Assembly (NCBI GenBank): GCA_012931725.1
Contig: CM022949.1
Coordinates: 53,676,760 to 53,740,759 of the forward strand
Length of the DNA stretch: 64,000 bases
Origin: Litsea cubeba
Lineage: Eukaryota > Streptophyta > Magnoliopsida > Laurales > Lauraceae
Direction: 5' to 3'
The notes below the pieces were generated by a model. It was not told where the DNA came from and did no database searches. It worked only from the letters and a program-made list of their open reading frames with translations. A program made the position numbers and the translations under genes. Numbering within the stretch: position 1 is the first letter of the stretch; the number at the start of each line of letters is the position of its first letter. Below, one piece after another: positions 45,943 through 57,007 of the stretch.

Positions 45943-48900
45943 TCACATTTGGTCCTCCAAATGATCACTAACCTCTGGGAATAGCTGAGGGTACTTCTTT
46001 TGAACTTGCTCACGAAGCTCCCAAGTGGCTTCTTCTGGTCCATGATTCTCCCAACGAATTTTTACCCACTGAATTGTCCTATTCCTCAGTTCTTGTTCTT
46101 TGGTGTCAATAATCTCTGCCGGTTTTTCGATGTAGGTGGCATCCTCTCTGACATCCAACGGCTCATGTTGTAGCACGTGCGAAGGGTCTGAAACATACTT
46201 CCTTAACATTGACACGTGAAACACGTTGTGCACACCCGACAGTTCTGGAGGCAAAGCTAATCTGTACGCCACTTCCCCGATTCGACTCAAGATCTCATAC
46301 GGTCCAATAAATCTCTTAGACAATTTGCCTTTCTGCCCAAATCTCAGTGTCCCTCTGACCGGAGATACCTTTAAGAATACCTTGTCTCCAACTTGGAATT
46401 GGAGATCCTTTCTTCGAACATCAGCATAGCTCTTCTGTCGGCTCCTCGCAATCTTCAATCTCTCATGGATAATTCTGACTTTATCACTTGTTTCCTCAAC
46501 TAAAGATGGACCATGAAAACTGCGTTCTCCGACTTCTTCCCAACACACGGGGGTTCTACACTTCCTGCCATATAGCGCTTCAAAAGGGGCCATTCCTATG
46601 CTTGAATGGTAACTATTGTTATAGGCAAATTCACAAAGCGGTAGATTCTCGTCCCACTGATTCTTGAAATCAAGGACACAAGCCCTAAGCATGTCCTCGA
46701 GGGTCTGAATGGTCCTTTCCGACTGACCATCCGTCTGCGGGTGGTACGCGGTACTGAATTGAAGCTTCGTCCCCATCGATTCATGCAAAGTCTTCCAAAA
46801 CCTCGAAACAAATCTACTATCCCGATCTGAAGTGATGGAAACCGGCTGACCATGACGACTAACGATCTCCTTTACAAAAGCTTGCGCTAAAGCCAACATG
46901 TGCATCTTCTTACCGGTCTTCAAAGGAATAAAGTGTGCCGACTTCGTTAACCGATCCACTATGATCCAAATGGCATTGTTCCCCTTGCTTGTATTCGGTA
47001 AACCTGATACAAAATCCATTGTCAGGTGTTCCCATTTCCACTCTGGGATTTCTAACGGTTGCAAAAGACCAGGTGGTTTCTGATGTTCTGCCTTCACTAA
47101 TTGACAAGTCATACATCTAGACACAAAGGCTGCTACCTCTCTCTTCATATTGTTCCACCAAAAACGACTCTTCAAATTTTGATACATCTTCGTACTCCCT
47201 GGGTGCACTGAATACCTCGTATTGTGAGCCTCTGCCATAATGTCATCTTTCAAATTGTCTACTTTAGGAACACAAAGTCTGCCACGGAAGTACAAAACTC
47301 CATCCAACATCTGAAAATCTGGCCTTTCCGAGATATGCTCCACAATTTTAGCCAAGTCTGGATCTTGCATCTGATTGTCCTTAATTTTCTGAATGAAGAC
47401 TGGCTCGGACACTGTCATATTTGCTAACACAACTCCTTCTCTCAAAGGTTCGAACTCTACTCCCAATTCCTCAAATTGCTGAAAATTGTAAAACCCATGC
47501 AAACTGGCCAAACAAACTGATTTCCTACTCAACGCATCAGCCACTACGTTGACTTTCCCCGGATGGTAGATAATCGGAAAATCGTAGTCCTTGATGTACT
47601 CCATCCACCTTCTCTGCCTCATATTTAATTCCTTTTGAGAGAACAAGTACTGGAGACTACGGTGATCCGAATGAACTTCAAATTTCTCTCCGTACAAGTA
47701 GTGTCCCCACATCTTCAACGCGAAAACTATGGCTGCTAACTCCAAATCGTGCGTTGCATACTTCTTTTCATGTTCCTTCAATTGCCTCGAGCCATATGCA
47801 ATCACATTTCCATTTTGCATCAACACACAACCGAGTCCTATTCCTGAAGCATCCGTATAGATGACGAAACCACCACTCCCCGAAGGTAAAGTGAGGACAG
47901 GCGCCGAAGTTAACCTCTTCTTCAACTCTTCAAAACTAGCTTCACACTTCTCTGACCATACAAACGGCACATTCTTTCGGGTTAACTTAGTCAACGGTGC
48001 TGCAATAGACGAAAAGCCTTGAACAAATCTCCTATAATAACCTGCCAAACCCAGAAAACTTCTAATCTCTGTCACATTTTTCGGTCTCTCCCAATTGATA
48101 ACTGCTTCAATCTTTGATGGGTCAACTGCTAGCCCTTCTTCAGAAATAATGTGACCAAGAAAAGAGACTTGCTCTAGCCAAAACTCACACTTCCCAAGCT
48201 TCGCATACAACTGGTTATCTCTCAACAACTGCAAAGAAGTCCTCAAATGTTGCTCATGATCTTCTCTTGACTTGGAATACACTAAAATATCATCAATGAA
48301 AACGACAGTGAACTGATCTAGATAGGGTGCGAAAATCTTGTTCATGAGAGCCATGAATACCGCTGGTGCATTCGTCAGTCCAAAGGGCATCACCAAAAAC
48401 TCATAGTGCCCATATCTAGTTCGAAAAGCTGTCTTCGGGATGTCTGATTCTCTGACCCTCAACTGATGGTATCCGGACCTCAAATCTATCTTCGAGAAAA
48501 ACTTTGCACCTTGCAACTGATCAAACAACTCGTCTATCCTAGGCAAAAGGTACTTGTTCTTAATGGTCACTTGATTCAACTTCCTATAGTCTATACACAT
48601 CCTCAAACTTCCATCTTTCTTCTTGACAAAAAGTACTGGGGCTCCCCATGGGGAAACACTTGGCCTAACAAAGCCTTTATCTAGCAACTCTTGCAACTGC
48701 AACTTCAATTCACCTAACTCCGCTGGAGCCATCCTATAAGGAGCAATGGAAATCGGAGCAGTTCCTGGCACCAACTCTATTGTAAACTCAACTTCTCTGA
48801 TAGGTGGTAACCCTGGAATCTCTTCTGGAAAAACATCGGGAAACTCACACACTATCGGAATATTCTCCACCCCTAGGGACTGTTCGTCCTTGGAAACAAA

Positions 48901-50637
48901 AGCAATAAATCCTTCACAACCTGATCTTAACAATTTAGCTGCAGAAAGAGCTGAAATGAACCTAACTGGGGAAATCCTTTTCTCTCCCTGAAACTTCACT
49001 CCGGAGGATGACCCATCCAACCTAAACATGATGGTCTTACTATAGCAATCCATGGAGGCATGATGACCCGCTAGCCAATCCATGCCTAGAATAACATCGA
49101 AGTCATGCATAACTAAGGTAATAAGATCTGCAGGGAAAATGACTTCTCCTATCTTCACTGGACAACCAGGGTAAAAAGTACTACACACCACTTGCTTCCC
49201 TACTGGAGTAGTAACAGTCAAAACAAACTCTAACTCTCTAACAGGTACACTAATCTTCTTAGCAAACACAAGGGATAAGAAAGAATGGGTAGATCCCGGG
49301 TCAAACAACACTTTAGCTTCTACATCACAAATTAGAAGTTTACCTTCTACAACATCACCCGCCGCTTCTGCATCCACTTGATTGATATGATTGAGACGGC
49401 CTTGCTGACGCGGTCTATTCTGATTCTGATTTGGCCTCCCAAGCTGCATATTCCTATTTTGCTGCTGTGGACGGGCATTCTGGTTCTGTGGCTGTTGACG
49501 GGGCTGCTGGTTCTGCTGCTGCCTCGGTGGATTCTGAACTACTTGTTGATTTTGCTGAGGGGCTTGCCTAGGCGGCTGCTGGGGTGCCCTGTTGCCCTGG
49601 TTCCTATTGTTCGGGCAATCCTTCACTTGGTGGTCTGAGCTACCACACTTAAAACACGCCCCTGAAATTCGATAACACTGCTGAGTAGGGTGATTCTTGC
49701 CACAATGCTCACACCCGCCTTGAGTTGGAGCATTCTGCTGTTTCTTTTGTTTCTTTCCTTGGTATGATTTCTGCCCACTCTGAAACTGCTGCCTCTTTCT
49801 TTGGTTGTCCTTAATAATCTGATTGTTTATATCCTCAAACCTGTATGCCCTTTTGATAGCCTCTTGAAAGGTGGTTGGTGGTACCACACCCAAAGCATCT
49901 CTCAAAATAATGGGGTTGAGCCCATCCATAAACTTAGTGATCTTTTTCTCCTCGGTGTCCACCAACTCTGGAGCATAGCGAGATAACTTTTCAAACTTGG
50001 TAAGATATTCCAGGACAGTCATATCTTCTTGCTTAAGCAACTGGAACTCCGCTGCCTTTTGCTTCTTAATATGCGCTGGGACATATTTTTCACTAAACTG
50101 CTGCTTGAAAGTGGCCCAAGCAATCCCATCTGCAACATTCTGATAGCCTTCCTTGACAGTCTTCCACCAAATGTCTGCCAACCCAGTAAACATGGATGCT
50201 GCTAAGAGAACCCGCTGTCTGCCAGTACATACAAAAATGTCGAAGATGTTCTCGGTATGAGCCAACCAATCATCCGCTGCCAAAGGGTCTTCCTGACCCG
50301 TAAATTCTTTAGGACCCCTTTTTCTGAATTTCTCAAATAGAACATTAGGGTCTCTGTCCCTATTCTGCACTGCTTCCACATTCTGTACCGGTTCCGGCCT
50401 CCTACCCAACATTTCAAGCAGTTGCCTTTGAACTTGAGTTAATTCCTCATCCTTCTTGGCCATTTGTTCTTGAAATCGAGCTTGATTTTCATTGGCTCGC
50501 TGCTGTTGTTCGACTAACATTTGCATGAGTTGTTGGAATTGACCCGTTACCGGGTTTTCAATCTCGCTGTCATGATTGCTACCTGATGCATTCGCACCTG
50601 CCGGAGGTCGACGCGGAGGCATAGTGCTGCAAAACAA
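45943..50637 (-). CDS. gag-pol: Gag-pol polyprotein of chromovirus G (intact, 1,564 codons)
   Basis: One uninterrupted frame. The likely start is the second Met (50622, MPPRRPPAG), because the first sits in a short odd peptide. Domains by residue: coiled coil about 30-80; capsid-like Gag about 100-270; two zinc knuckles about 307-340 (CEHCGKNHPTQQC and CFKCGSSDHQVKDC); Gln/Asn-rich linker 350-410; aspartic protease about 446 (LFDPGSTHS); reverse transcriptase about 640-850 with YRKLN and FIDDILVYS; RNase H from about 930 (TDASG) to DALSRK near 1040; integrase zinc finger 1145-1180 (CMTCQ), catalytic core 1205-1310 (TMDFVSGLP, TSDRDSRF, GQSERT); chromodomain about 1500-1556 (IKWxxH-type: VKIRWENHGPEEATWE). 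The protein copies the element's RNA and inserts it; the chromodomain probably directs it to marked chromatin. No frame break is seen. Confidence 0.97.
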   Translation of the reverse strand: MFCSTMPPRRPPAGANASGSNHDSEIENPVTGQFQQLMQMLVEQQQRANENQARFQEQMAKKDEELTQVQRQLLEMLGRRPEPVQNVEAVQNRDRDPNVLFEKFRKRGPKEFTGQEDPLAADDWLAHTENIFDIFVCTGRQRVLLAASMFTGLADIWWKTVKEGYQNVADGIAWATFKQQFSEKYVPAHIKKQKAAEFQLLKQEDMTVLEYLTKFEKLSRYAPELVDTEEKKITKFMDGLNPIILRDALGVVPPTTFQEAIKRAYRFEDINNQIIKDNQRKRQQFQSGQKSYQGKKQKKQQNAPTQGGCEHCGKNHPTQQCYRISGACFKCGSSDHQVKDCPNNRNQGNRAPQQPPRQAPQQNQQVVQNPPRQQQNQQPRQQPQNQNARPQQQNRNMQLGRPNQNQNRPRQQGRLNHINQVDAEAAGDVVEGKLLICDVEAKVLFDPGSTHSFLSLVFAKKISVPVRELEFVLTVTTPVGKQVVCSTFYPGCPVKIGEVIFPADLITLVMHDFDVILGMDWLAGHHASMDCYSKTIMFRLDGSSSGVKFQGEKRISPVRFISALSAAKLLRSGCEGFIAFVSKDEQSLGVENIPIVCEFPDVFPEEIPGLPPIREVEFTIELVPGTAPISIAPYRMAPAELGELKLQLQELLDKGFVRPSVSPWGAPVLFVKKKDGSLRMCIDYRKLNQVTIKNKYLLPRIDELFDQLQGAKFFSKIDLRSGYHQLRVRESDIPKTAFRTRYGHYEFLVMPFGLTNAPAVFMALMNKIFAPYLDQFTVVFIDDILVYSKSREDHEQHLRTSLQLLRDNQLYAKLGKCEFWLEQVSFLGHIISEEGLAVDPSKIEAVINWERPKNVTEIRSFLGLAGYYRRFVQGFSSIAAPLTKLTRKNVPFVWSEKCEASFEELKKRLTSAPVLTLPSGSGGFVIYTDASGIGLGCVLMQNGNVIAYGSRQLKEHEKKYATHDLELAAIVFALKMWGHYLYGEKFEVHSDHRSLQYLFSQKELNMRQRRWMEYIKDYDFPIIYHPGKVNVVADALSRKSVCLASLHGFYNFQQFEELGVEFEPLREGVVLANMTVSEPVFIQKIKDNQMQDPDLAKIVEHISERPDFQMLDGVLYFRGRLCVPKVDNLKDDIMAEAHNTRYSVHPGSTKMYQNLKSRFWWNNMKREVAAFVSRCMTCQLVKAEHQKPPGLLQPLEIPEWKWEHLTMDFVSGLPNTSKGNNAIWIIVDRLTKSAHFIPLKTGKKMHMLALAQAFVKEIVSRHGQPVSITSDRDSRFVSRFWKTLHESMGTKLQFSTAYHPQTDGQSERTIQTLEDMLRACVLDFKNQWDENLPLCEFAYNNSYHSSIGMAPFEALYGRKCRTPVCWEEVGERSFHGPSLVEETSDKVRIIHERLKIARSRQKSYADVRRKDLQFQVGDKVFLKVSPVRGTLRFGQKGKLSKRFIGPYEILSRIGEVAYRLALPPELSGVHNVFHVSMLRKYVSDPSHVLQHEPLDVREDATYIEKPAEIIDTKEQELRNRTIQWVKIRWENHGPEEATWELREQVQKKYPQLFPEVSDHLEDQM

Positions 50638-50769
50638 CTTGTTAGTACAACAAGATATAATAATATAGCGTTCCCAATCCCAAATCGATGCTAACTAACG
50701 GTAATGCTAACGAATCCTTGCCACGTCCTTATGTTTCTAATCCAATTTTAATTGCCTCAAATATTTCTC

Positions 50770-50781
50770 GCTCTGATACCA
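50770..50781 (-). promoter_or_regulatory. Primer-binding site of element G (initiator tRNA-Met)
   Basis: Minus strand TGGTATCAGAGC, a perfect 12-base complement to the initiator tRNA-Met 3' end, four bases from the 5' LTR. Confidence 0.95.
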
Positions 50782-50785
50782 AGCC

Positions 50786-53700
50786 TGTCACGCCCCCGGA
50801 CCGAGGTCCCACTAAACGAGGCCTTAATCTGGGGACGCGGCGCGACGGGCCGAAAAATTCCGCCCGCACACGCTAGTTTCCCACAGGTTTCCGCGGTAAG
50901 GATTCACGGAATCCGATCCAATAGTGATATATAAGGATCACTTTCATACAAATGATTTACGCGGAAGCATTGTAGCAAACATAAAAGTCTCTCAAACGGG
51001 TATAAAAATGAGAACGCAAGAGACTAGCATCAAAAGAGAAACATTTACTGTAGGCCCCAAAGTTAGTTTAACGTTGATACAAAAGTAAAGTTGATCATTA
51101 ATTACAAATCTTTCCCAAAAGAAAATAAGCCAACAATGGCCGTGACAAAAACCCAAAATGTATATCATGAATTCCCCAGAATGTGATCGTAGCTCCAAGG
51201 CAACCCGACGTCTAAACAACGTCATCGGGCCGCCACTCGCCCTCCGCTGGAACTATAGGTTCCGCCTCGAAATGCGCCTCAACCGCGAGGGGCTCGACAT
51301 TTGACACCAAACAAAAGAGAGTCAGACACGACGGTCTGGCAAGCAATTACAACAATAATAGGATGAGAGCGAAACAAAACAAGATAAGTAAGATCAACGA
51401 TGAAATCACGATTAATAACAATGTCAAAGTAAAGATAGAAGATAAACATCTCGATGGTTTACAAATCCAAGGCCATGATGAATAACATAAACAAATGCCA
51501 TGAGATGAATATAAATGCATAAAAACATTGGCAACCCACATAAAGCTATATTCTCCTGTTACCGAAGTAACCGGAGTAGACAAACCGTAGCCACTAATCG
51601 TGGGACAGGAACGACATAGTCGTTATCAGACAGAACCGTAGCCACTACTCGTGGGACCGGATAATTACCGTTGCCATGGTCGGTACAGACAGAATCCAAA
51701 CTGCAGCTGGCAAACAAATAAAGACCCCAAGCCGGATGATCAGTCCGACAAGGTGACCTAAGCCTAGTGGTGCCATTTTGGTGAAAATCCGAAACCTCGA
51801 AGAAATGCAAATTCTATTTATAAGATACATTTCCAAAGTCGATAGAGAACTACTCCAAACAAATGCATATGGGCGAAGCCAAGCAAAACAAGTGAGTAGT
51901 TTCATCATTTCTAAAGTATGGGGGTAACCCACTTCAAAACAATAAAAGAATTGGAGAAAGAACTAAAACAAAAGTCTTTTTATACAAAAGAATGTATGAT
52001 GGTTCGGTCAACTAAGCGGGTAGTCTCGATATACATTTGACCCCCTTTATTGTCATTAAAGAAAGTAATTTGGTGCCACCGAAGATCGTTGACAATCATA
52101 AGGGATTAAATGTACACTTAGACTTGAGGGTTTTCCCAAGTGGTATTGGCCATAGTCTAAGACACATCTTGCCATGAGTTCTAGGCTTGAAAAAGGTTGA
52201 ATGGGCTTCACTTGTAGGAGAGGGTTTAGGGCTGAATTGAGCTTGGACATAGGTCCGAAGTGGACTTGAAATTATATAGAATAAGTCCTTAAAAGTGTAG
52301 GTTTTAAATCCCTTCTTAATCAGGCCCACAACTGTCCTTTCCCAAGCTCAACAGTCCACTAATCAGGCCCAATTCAGTCCTTAAAGTAGCCCAGGATTCA
52401 GGCCACAAAACAGTCCAATGTCAGGTCTTGAAACAGCCCATCAATAGGTCTCAAAATGGTCCAAGAACTGACCTTAAAACAGGCCCAAAGGAGCCCTGAG
52501 AACAGGCCCAAAACTGCCCTGAAACAGGCCCCAAACCCGAGCCCAGACTGACCCGGGTCCGCTCGAGCGGACCCAGACAGTAGCTGGGTCGCTCGAGCGG
52601 CCCAGTGGGTCGCTCGAGCGGACCCAGACAGTGCCTGGTCCGCTCGAGCGACCCAGTGGGTCGCTCGAGCGGACTGGGCCTGCCCAGTCCAGCCCGAGTG
52701 CAGAAACTTCCATTTTTTTTTGTTTTTCTTCTTCTTTTCTTGATCATTTCAATCCCCTTTTCATTCCTTTCTTCATACACACTTCCACAACATCTTGGGC
52801 CTCTTCTCAACCTCCACAAATTATTAAACCATCATCCATAATCATTTAATTAACACAAACTCAACACTTTTTAAAAGAGTCCAAGTTCTTTTCCATTTCT
52901 TTGAACACCCACTTGAACACAATGAAACCAATTTTTCCAAGAAACCAAAGTGAGAACAAATTTTCAATACATGGTAAAGCAACAACATAAATTAAGATGG
53001 CTATGACAATGATTCCTTAAATCATAATAAACCATAAACTAAAGAAGATTAACACAAAAAGAAAATCAAGAAATAGAACCAATGAGAGAAATCATCACAT
53101 TAATGTTGGAATATACTTGCCTCTAGCCAAGATGTGATCAAAATCACTCCTTAAACCAAGCCTTAGAGCCTCAAGCTCCAAATCTACAAAAACCCCAAAA
53201 AAAATTTCCCAAGAAACCCTAAAATCTCAACATTTGTGAATCCTCAATGAAAACCTTAACAAATGGGTTTAAAACACTCCCAATGGAGAGGAAAACAAGG
53301 ATCTTGAGTTTAGGAAACCAATGCTAACCTTGAGGAACCCAAACAAAGAAGAGAGGCTTGAATGAGGGGCTTCTCTTGGCTCAAACTCCTCAAGAAGAGT
53401 ATCTTTGGGAAGCTTGAAGAGGGAGGAAGAGTTTGAGGAGATCAATCCTCCAAGAGCACCTCACCAAGTGAGAGTTTCAGATGAGAGAGAGTGAGAAGGG
53501 AGAAGAGGAAAAGCCCTAGCACATAGAGTTGCTGGAATGGAATGAAGAAAGGAGAAGGAAGAGTCCCTTTCTTAAGAGACAAGCCATTGTGGGCCCCGAT
53601 CTTCACAAGCCTAGAAACGGTACTTGCGGGCCCCGAACGAAAACGACGAAGAAGACAAAAATGATCGGCGAAATTTCTACTTTCCGAAAAGTATATTTTT

Positions 53701-54081
53701 GACAATTTCTGGAATTTTCGAAATTTGGGTACAGGTTTTGTGTGAAATGTCAGTTTTGCCCTTTTTCTCGAAAAACGCGATTTCTGATCACAAAATCAAG
53801 TTGGCCAAAACATGAAAGTTGACGATCTAGATGAAATAAGTCAAAATACACCTAAATTGGGATTTTACAAGCATCATGAACAAACTCAACAATTTCACAC
53901 ATAATCCACGGGCGCCCCGGCCCGTGTCAAACTTAAGTCAAAGGCTAACAAAGGTTCTCAAAGCTAATCAAACCTTCTAATCTAGCTTAATAAAATAAGC
54001 TAATCGTCCACTAACCCCACTTATCTACTAATCACGGTTAAAACATAATTAAATATTCCAAACCTGGGTCGGGGTCTGACA
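50786..54081 (-). repeat. 5' LTR of element G
   Basis: 3,296 bp, near-identical to 42618-45925. The largest difference is in the CTCGAG minisatellite (52559-52674); others are single changes such as AGCAATG/AGCATTG near 50968 and small poly-T differences. Confidence 0.95.
52559..52674. repeat. CGCTCGAGCG minisatellite, 5' LTR copy
   Basis: Same motif as 44391-44515 but with a different unit order (GGCCCAGTGGGTCGCTCGAG replaces one CAGACAGTAGCTGG unit). Confidence 0.88.
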
Positions 54082-54086
54082 ACGAG

Positions 54087-54490
54087 ATTGGTTACTCCCC
54101 TTGGGGGGAGGAGCTAAGTGGATGACATTGATCATCCTTTCGGATTCATCACTATCATGGGCTTTGTCTTCCTGGCGCTGAGCTCGGCTGTTGTTCACAT
54201 TTTCTCCTTCTTGGACATAATCCTTCAGGTGCCCATCCCTGATGAGCTTCTCTAGGTGTGATTTCAGCGACATGCAGTTCTCGGTTCTGTCCCCATTTTG
54301 CTTATGGTAGGCACAGTACTTGCCCTGGTCGCGAGTGGAAGGGTCACCTTTCATGGGCTTGGGCCAGCTGAAATACGGCTGCGTCTTGATCTTGTTCAGG
54401 AGCCTAAAGATCGGCTCCTTGAAGATTGTGTTAATGGCTTTGAAGGCAGTGGTAGCAAATTGCCCCTCTTTAGGCCGGTGGGCTTACTTG
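54087..54490 (-). pseudogene. gag: Element B gag, C-terminal part
   Basis: Minus-strand frame ATTAFKAINTIFKEP, then YFSWPKPMKGDPSTR and KYCAYHKQNGDRTENCMSLK, a degenerate zinc knuckle (CxxHxxxxHxxxxC-like) common in Tat Gag, then acidic residues up to the G insertion. A TAA lies close to the solo LTR border at 54490. The frame continues as protease at 42612. Gag would coat the element RNA in virus-like particles. Confidence 0.85.
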
Positions 54491-54495
54491 AACTT

Positions 54496-57002
54496 TGATG
54501 GACAGCGCTTCTGCTCGGTTCTACCGAGGTCGGCAGACGTGGGAGTCCATTTGATCCGACCCTTTCGTAACCGGGGGGCAAAGGCGTGCATCAACATTTT
54601 TTTGTATGGGTATGCCAGATTTTCTATTTTACTTGGAATTACAAGTGGTGATCCGGAGATCGACCTTCGCAAGTAAAAAGGAAATCAACTTCTTTCAAGT
54701 TTTCCATCGCACATATATTTAAGAAAAGAGACATTTTCTTGGTTTGCCGTGAAAGATATTTTTTTTTTTTTTTGCATTTATAGCCGATTTTGGCGTTTAT
54801 AGCCGATTTTTGGCGTTTATAGCCGATTTTGGCGTTTATAGCCGATTTACAATTCTTATCAATAATGAAAGACAAGAGTTGTGATTTTTGTCTCTTTTAA
54901 AAAAATACAAACTACAATGAAAAGCAAGAAAATGAGGAGCTAACTTCTCAGGAGATTGTGGGGGGACTCATTCAGATTGACGATCGCAAGCCATGTGTGG
55001 ACTTCGCCATCATCCATGCAGATGAGAACAGAGGATGCTCTTGATTCGCTTGGCTTGGCTATAACCTCAGATTTTTAGAGGACAAAGACCAAGAGGAGGT
55101 CCTATGTCCAATAAAAAGCTAAGTAGGCTGGCTGAAAAGCCACGTCTAAGCCCTTGGGGGCAGAAGGAGAAGGCAAGGACCTTGGTGGGGGGGGTACCCC
55201 CCAAGGGACTTTTGTCACCTTGTAGTGGTGGCCGGTGCAGAATTTCAACAGAGTTTACTCTTTTTCTTTCTCTGGATTTTCTATACTTTTTTCTGATCTT
55301 TTCCAAGTGTTTTATGAGCTTTAATTGTCATAAAGCTACATAATGGGAGGAGTAACAGGGTTTAATTCCTTTATTTTGTAACTCCTTTTTCTTGGCTTCT
55401 GATTGGCCGGTGGAGATTGAGGGCATTTAATCGCCTTTAATCACCATGATGGGAGGAGTTTCATGGGTTAAATGCCATGAATCAATTGACTTGTAACTCC
55501 CATTTGCTTGCTTCTGATTGGGCTGTCCAAAGAAATAAATTAATGACTGCAAAAAAGCTAGTCAATTAATCGCATTAAGTGGTCGCGAGCAGTTGAAGAC
55601 TCGCGAGCCGTGCCGTGTCTTTTGGGATTCTTTTGGCGATGATCATCGATGGATCTTCATGTAGATCGTCGACATCGGATGACCATGTAAATTCAGGTAT
55701 TGGTTGCCAATAGCGGATCGGTGCCATCTGTCTTGTCGATTTCTTAATCGGTCGGGTAGAAAGCACACTTTTTTGGTTGACCAGTTGGCGATCAATGTTG
55801 ATTTTGATACTCTTGATGATTGACCCGTGATTTTGACGGATGTCAAAGGATTTTGGCACCTCAAAAGTATGAATTTTGGAAAATCCCAGGAGTCGGAAGC
55901 TTCGAATCATGAAAAACGACGAAAAACGGGCCTTCCAGGGCCAACCCGGCGATTCTGGGCTCCATGGTCGCAGGGCCCTGGGACGAATTTCCCCCCTTTT
56001 GTCCCGTTTTGCGTCTGTTTTTTATGTTTTTCGATTCTTTTTTCTTCTGTATTTTTTCTTGACATTTTTTATCATTTATTGGCCTGATTTTCCTGTAGAA
56101 AACTTGAGAAGAATCCTTGCATTTTGGAGTGCAAAGTTTTCAATTTTCCGGGAAAGCCGAAGACTTTGTCGCACAGAGCTGCCGATTTTCCGTCAGAAGC
56201 TGAAACTGGGTCAAACGATCTCGGAACGACCTAAAATTTGGGGTGAAGCCTCCTGAGAAATAAATAAGACCAACCATAGGCTTTTGTTTGAGTTTTGAAG
56301 CCGTTTGGGGTCCTATTGCCAGTAGAATTGTTTTTGTCGCGATGAAGATGTCGCGGCTTGATGTGCGGTCAACCGATGTCCAATTGACTTGAAATTTGAC
56401 AGGGAACCTATTAGAGTCATTTTAAGATGATCCATAGGCTCTGTCTTGGAAACCACGGTCCCGAGGAGCTTCGCCGCCGAGAGGCCTGATTTGGCTTCAG
56501 AGCGTCAAAGTATGGTCAAATGTTATCGAAATGACCTGGAATTTGACGTGTAGCCCTTTGTAAGCATTTTGAAGCCGTCTATGTGCTCTATCTGATGAGT
56601 GATGGCCTCGGTGGTTCTCGTCGCCGAGAGGCTTGATTTAGTTGTTCAAGGGTTGATGTAGGGTCAAACGTTGTCGGTTTGACTCGGAACTTGACGTGGA
56701 GCCTTTTGGATGTATTTTGAGACCATCCATCGGCTCTGATCGAAGATCTGGTGTCTCCGATGCTTTCGCCGCCGGGAGCTCCTTTTCAGCTGCCGGAGAA
56801 GTGAAGTTAGGCCAAATGATTTTGAAATGGCCCGAAACTTCTTGTGTACTCCTCTTTTGGCTGTCTTGAAGGATCTTGCAATTTTTGTTTGATTCTGACA
56901 AGATTTGATTTTTGGAAGTAGCATTGCCTATTTATGGCAGGTTGTGACTTCATGTAGCTTTTTGGATCTTGAAGAAGCAAAGTGACATTTTTTGTGTCAA
57001 CA
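54496..57002 (-). mobile_element. Solo LTR of the element A family (2,507 bp) inserted in gag of B
   Basis: Read on the minus strand it starts TGTTGACACAAAAAATGTCA and ends CTGTCCATCA, with AACTT at 54491-54495 and 57003-57007. It is collinear with the A 3' LTR, including U3 units, the G6TAC6 palindrome and the GGCTATAAACGCC repeats. Compared with A it lacks roughly 50 bases that include the TATA box. It fixes the boundaries of the A LTR. Confidence 0.93.
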
Positions 57003-57007
57003 AACTT

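Larger units (their letters stand above)
42618..54081 (-). mobile_element. Element G: complete, young chromovirus (Tekay/Del-like) LTR retrotransposon, 11,464 bp
   Basis: Both LTRs, primer-binding site, one intact polyprotein and polypurine tract are present, with the target duplication ACGAG at 42613-42617 and 54082-54086. In element sense the LTRs run TGTCAGACCCCGACCC to GGGGGCGTGACA. The two LTRs (3,308 and 3,296 bp) differ by roughly 20-25 small changes by eye, below 1%, so insertion was recent on a plant time scale. The C-terminal chromodomain marks the chromovirus branch. It is inserted between gag and protease of B. This is the only element in the window that looks able to move on its own. 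Confidence 0.95.
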
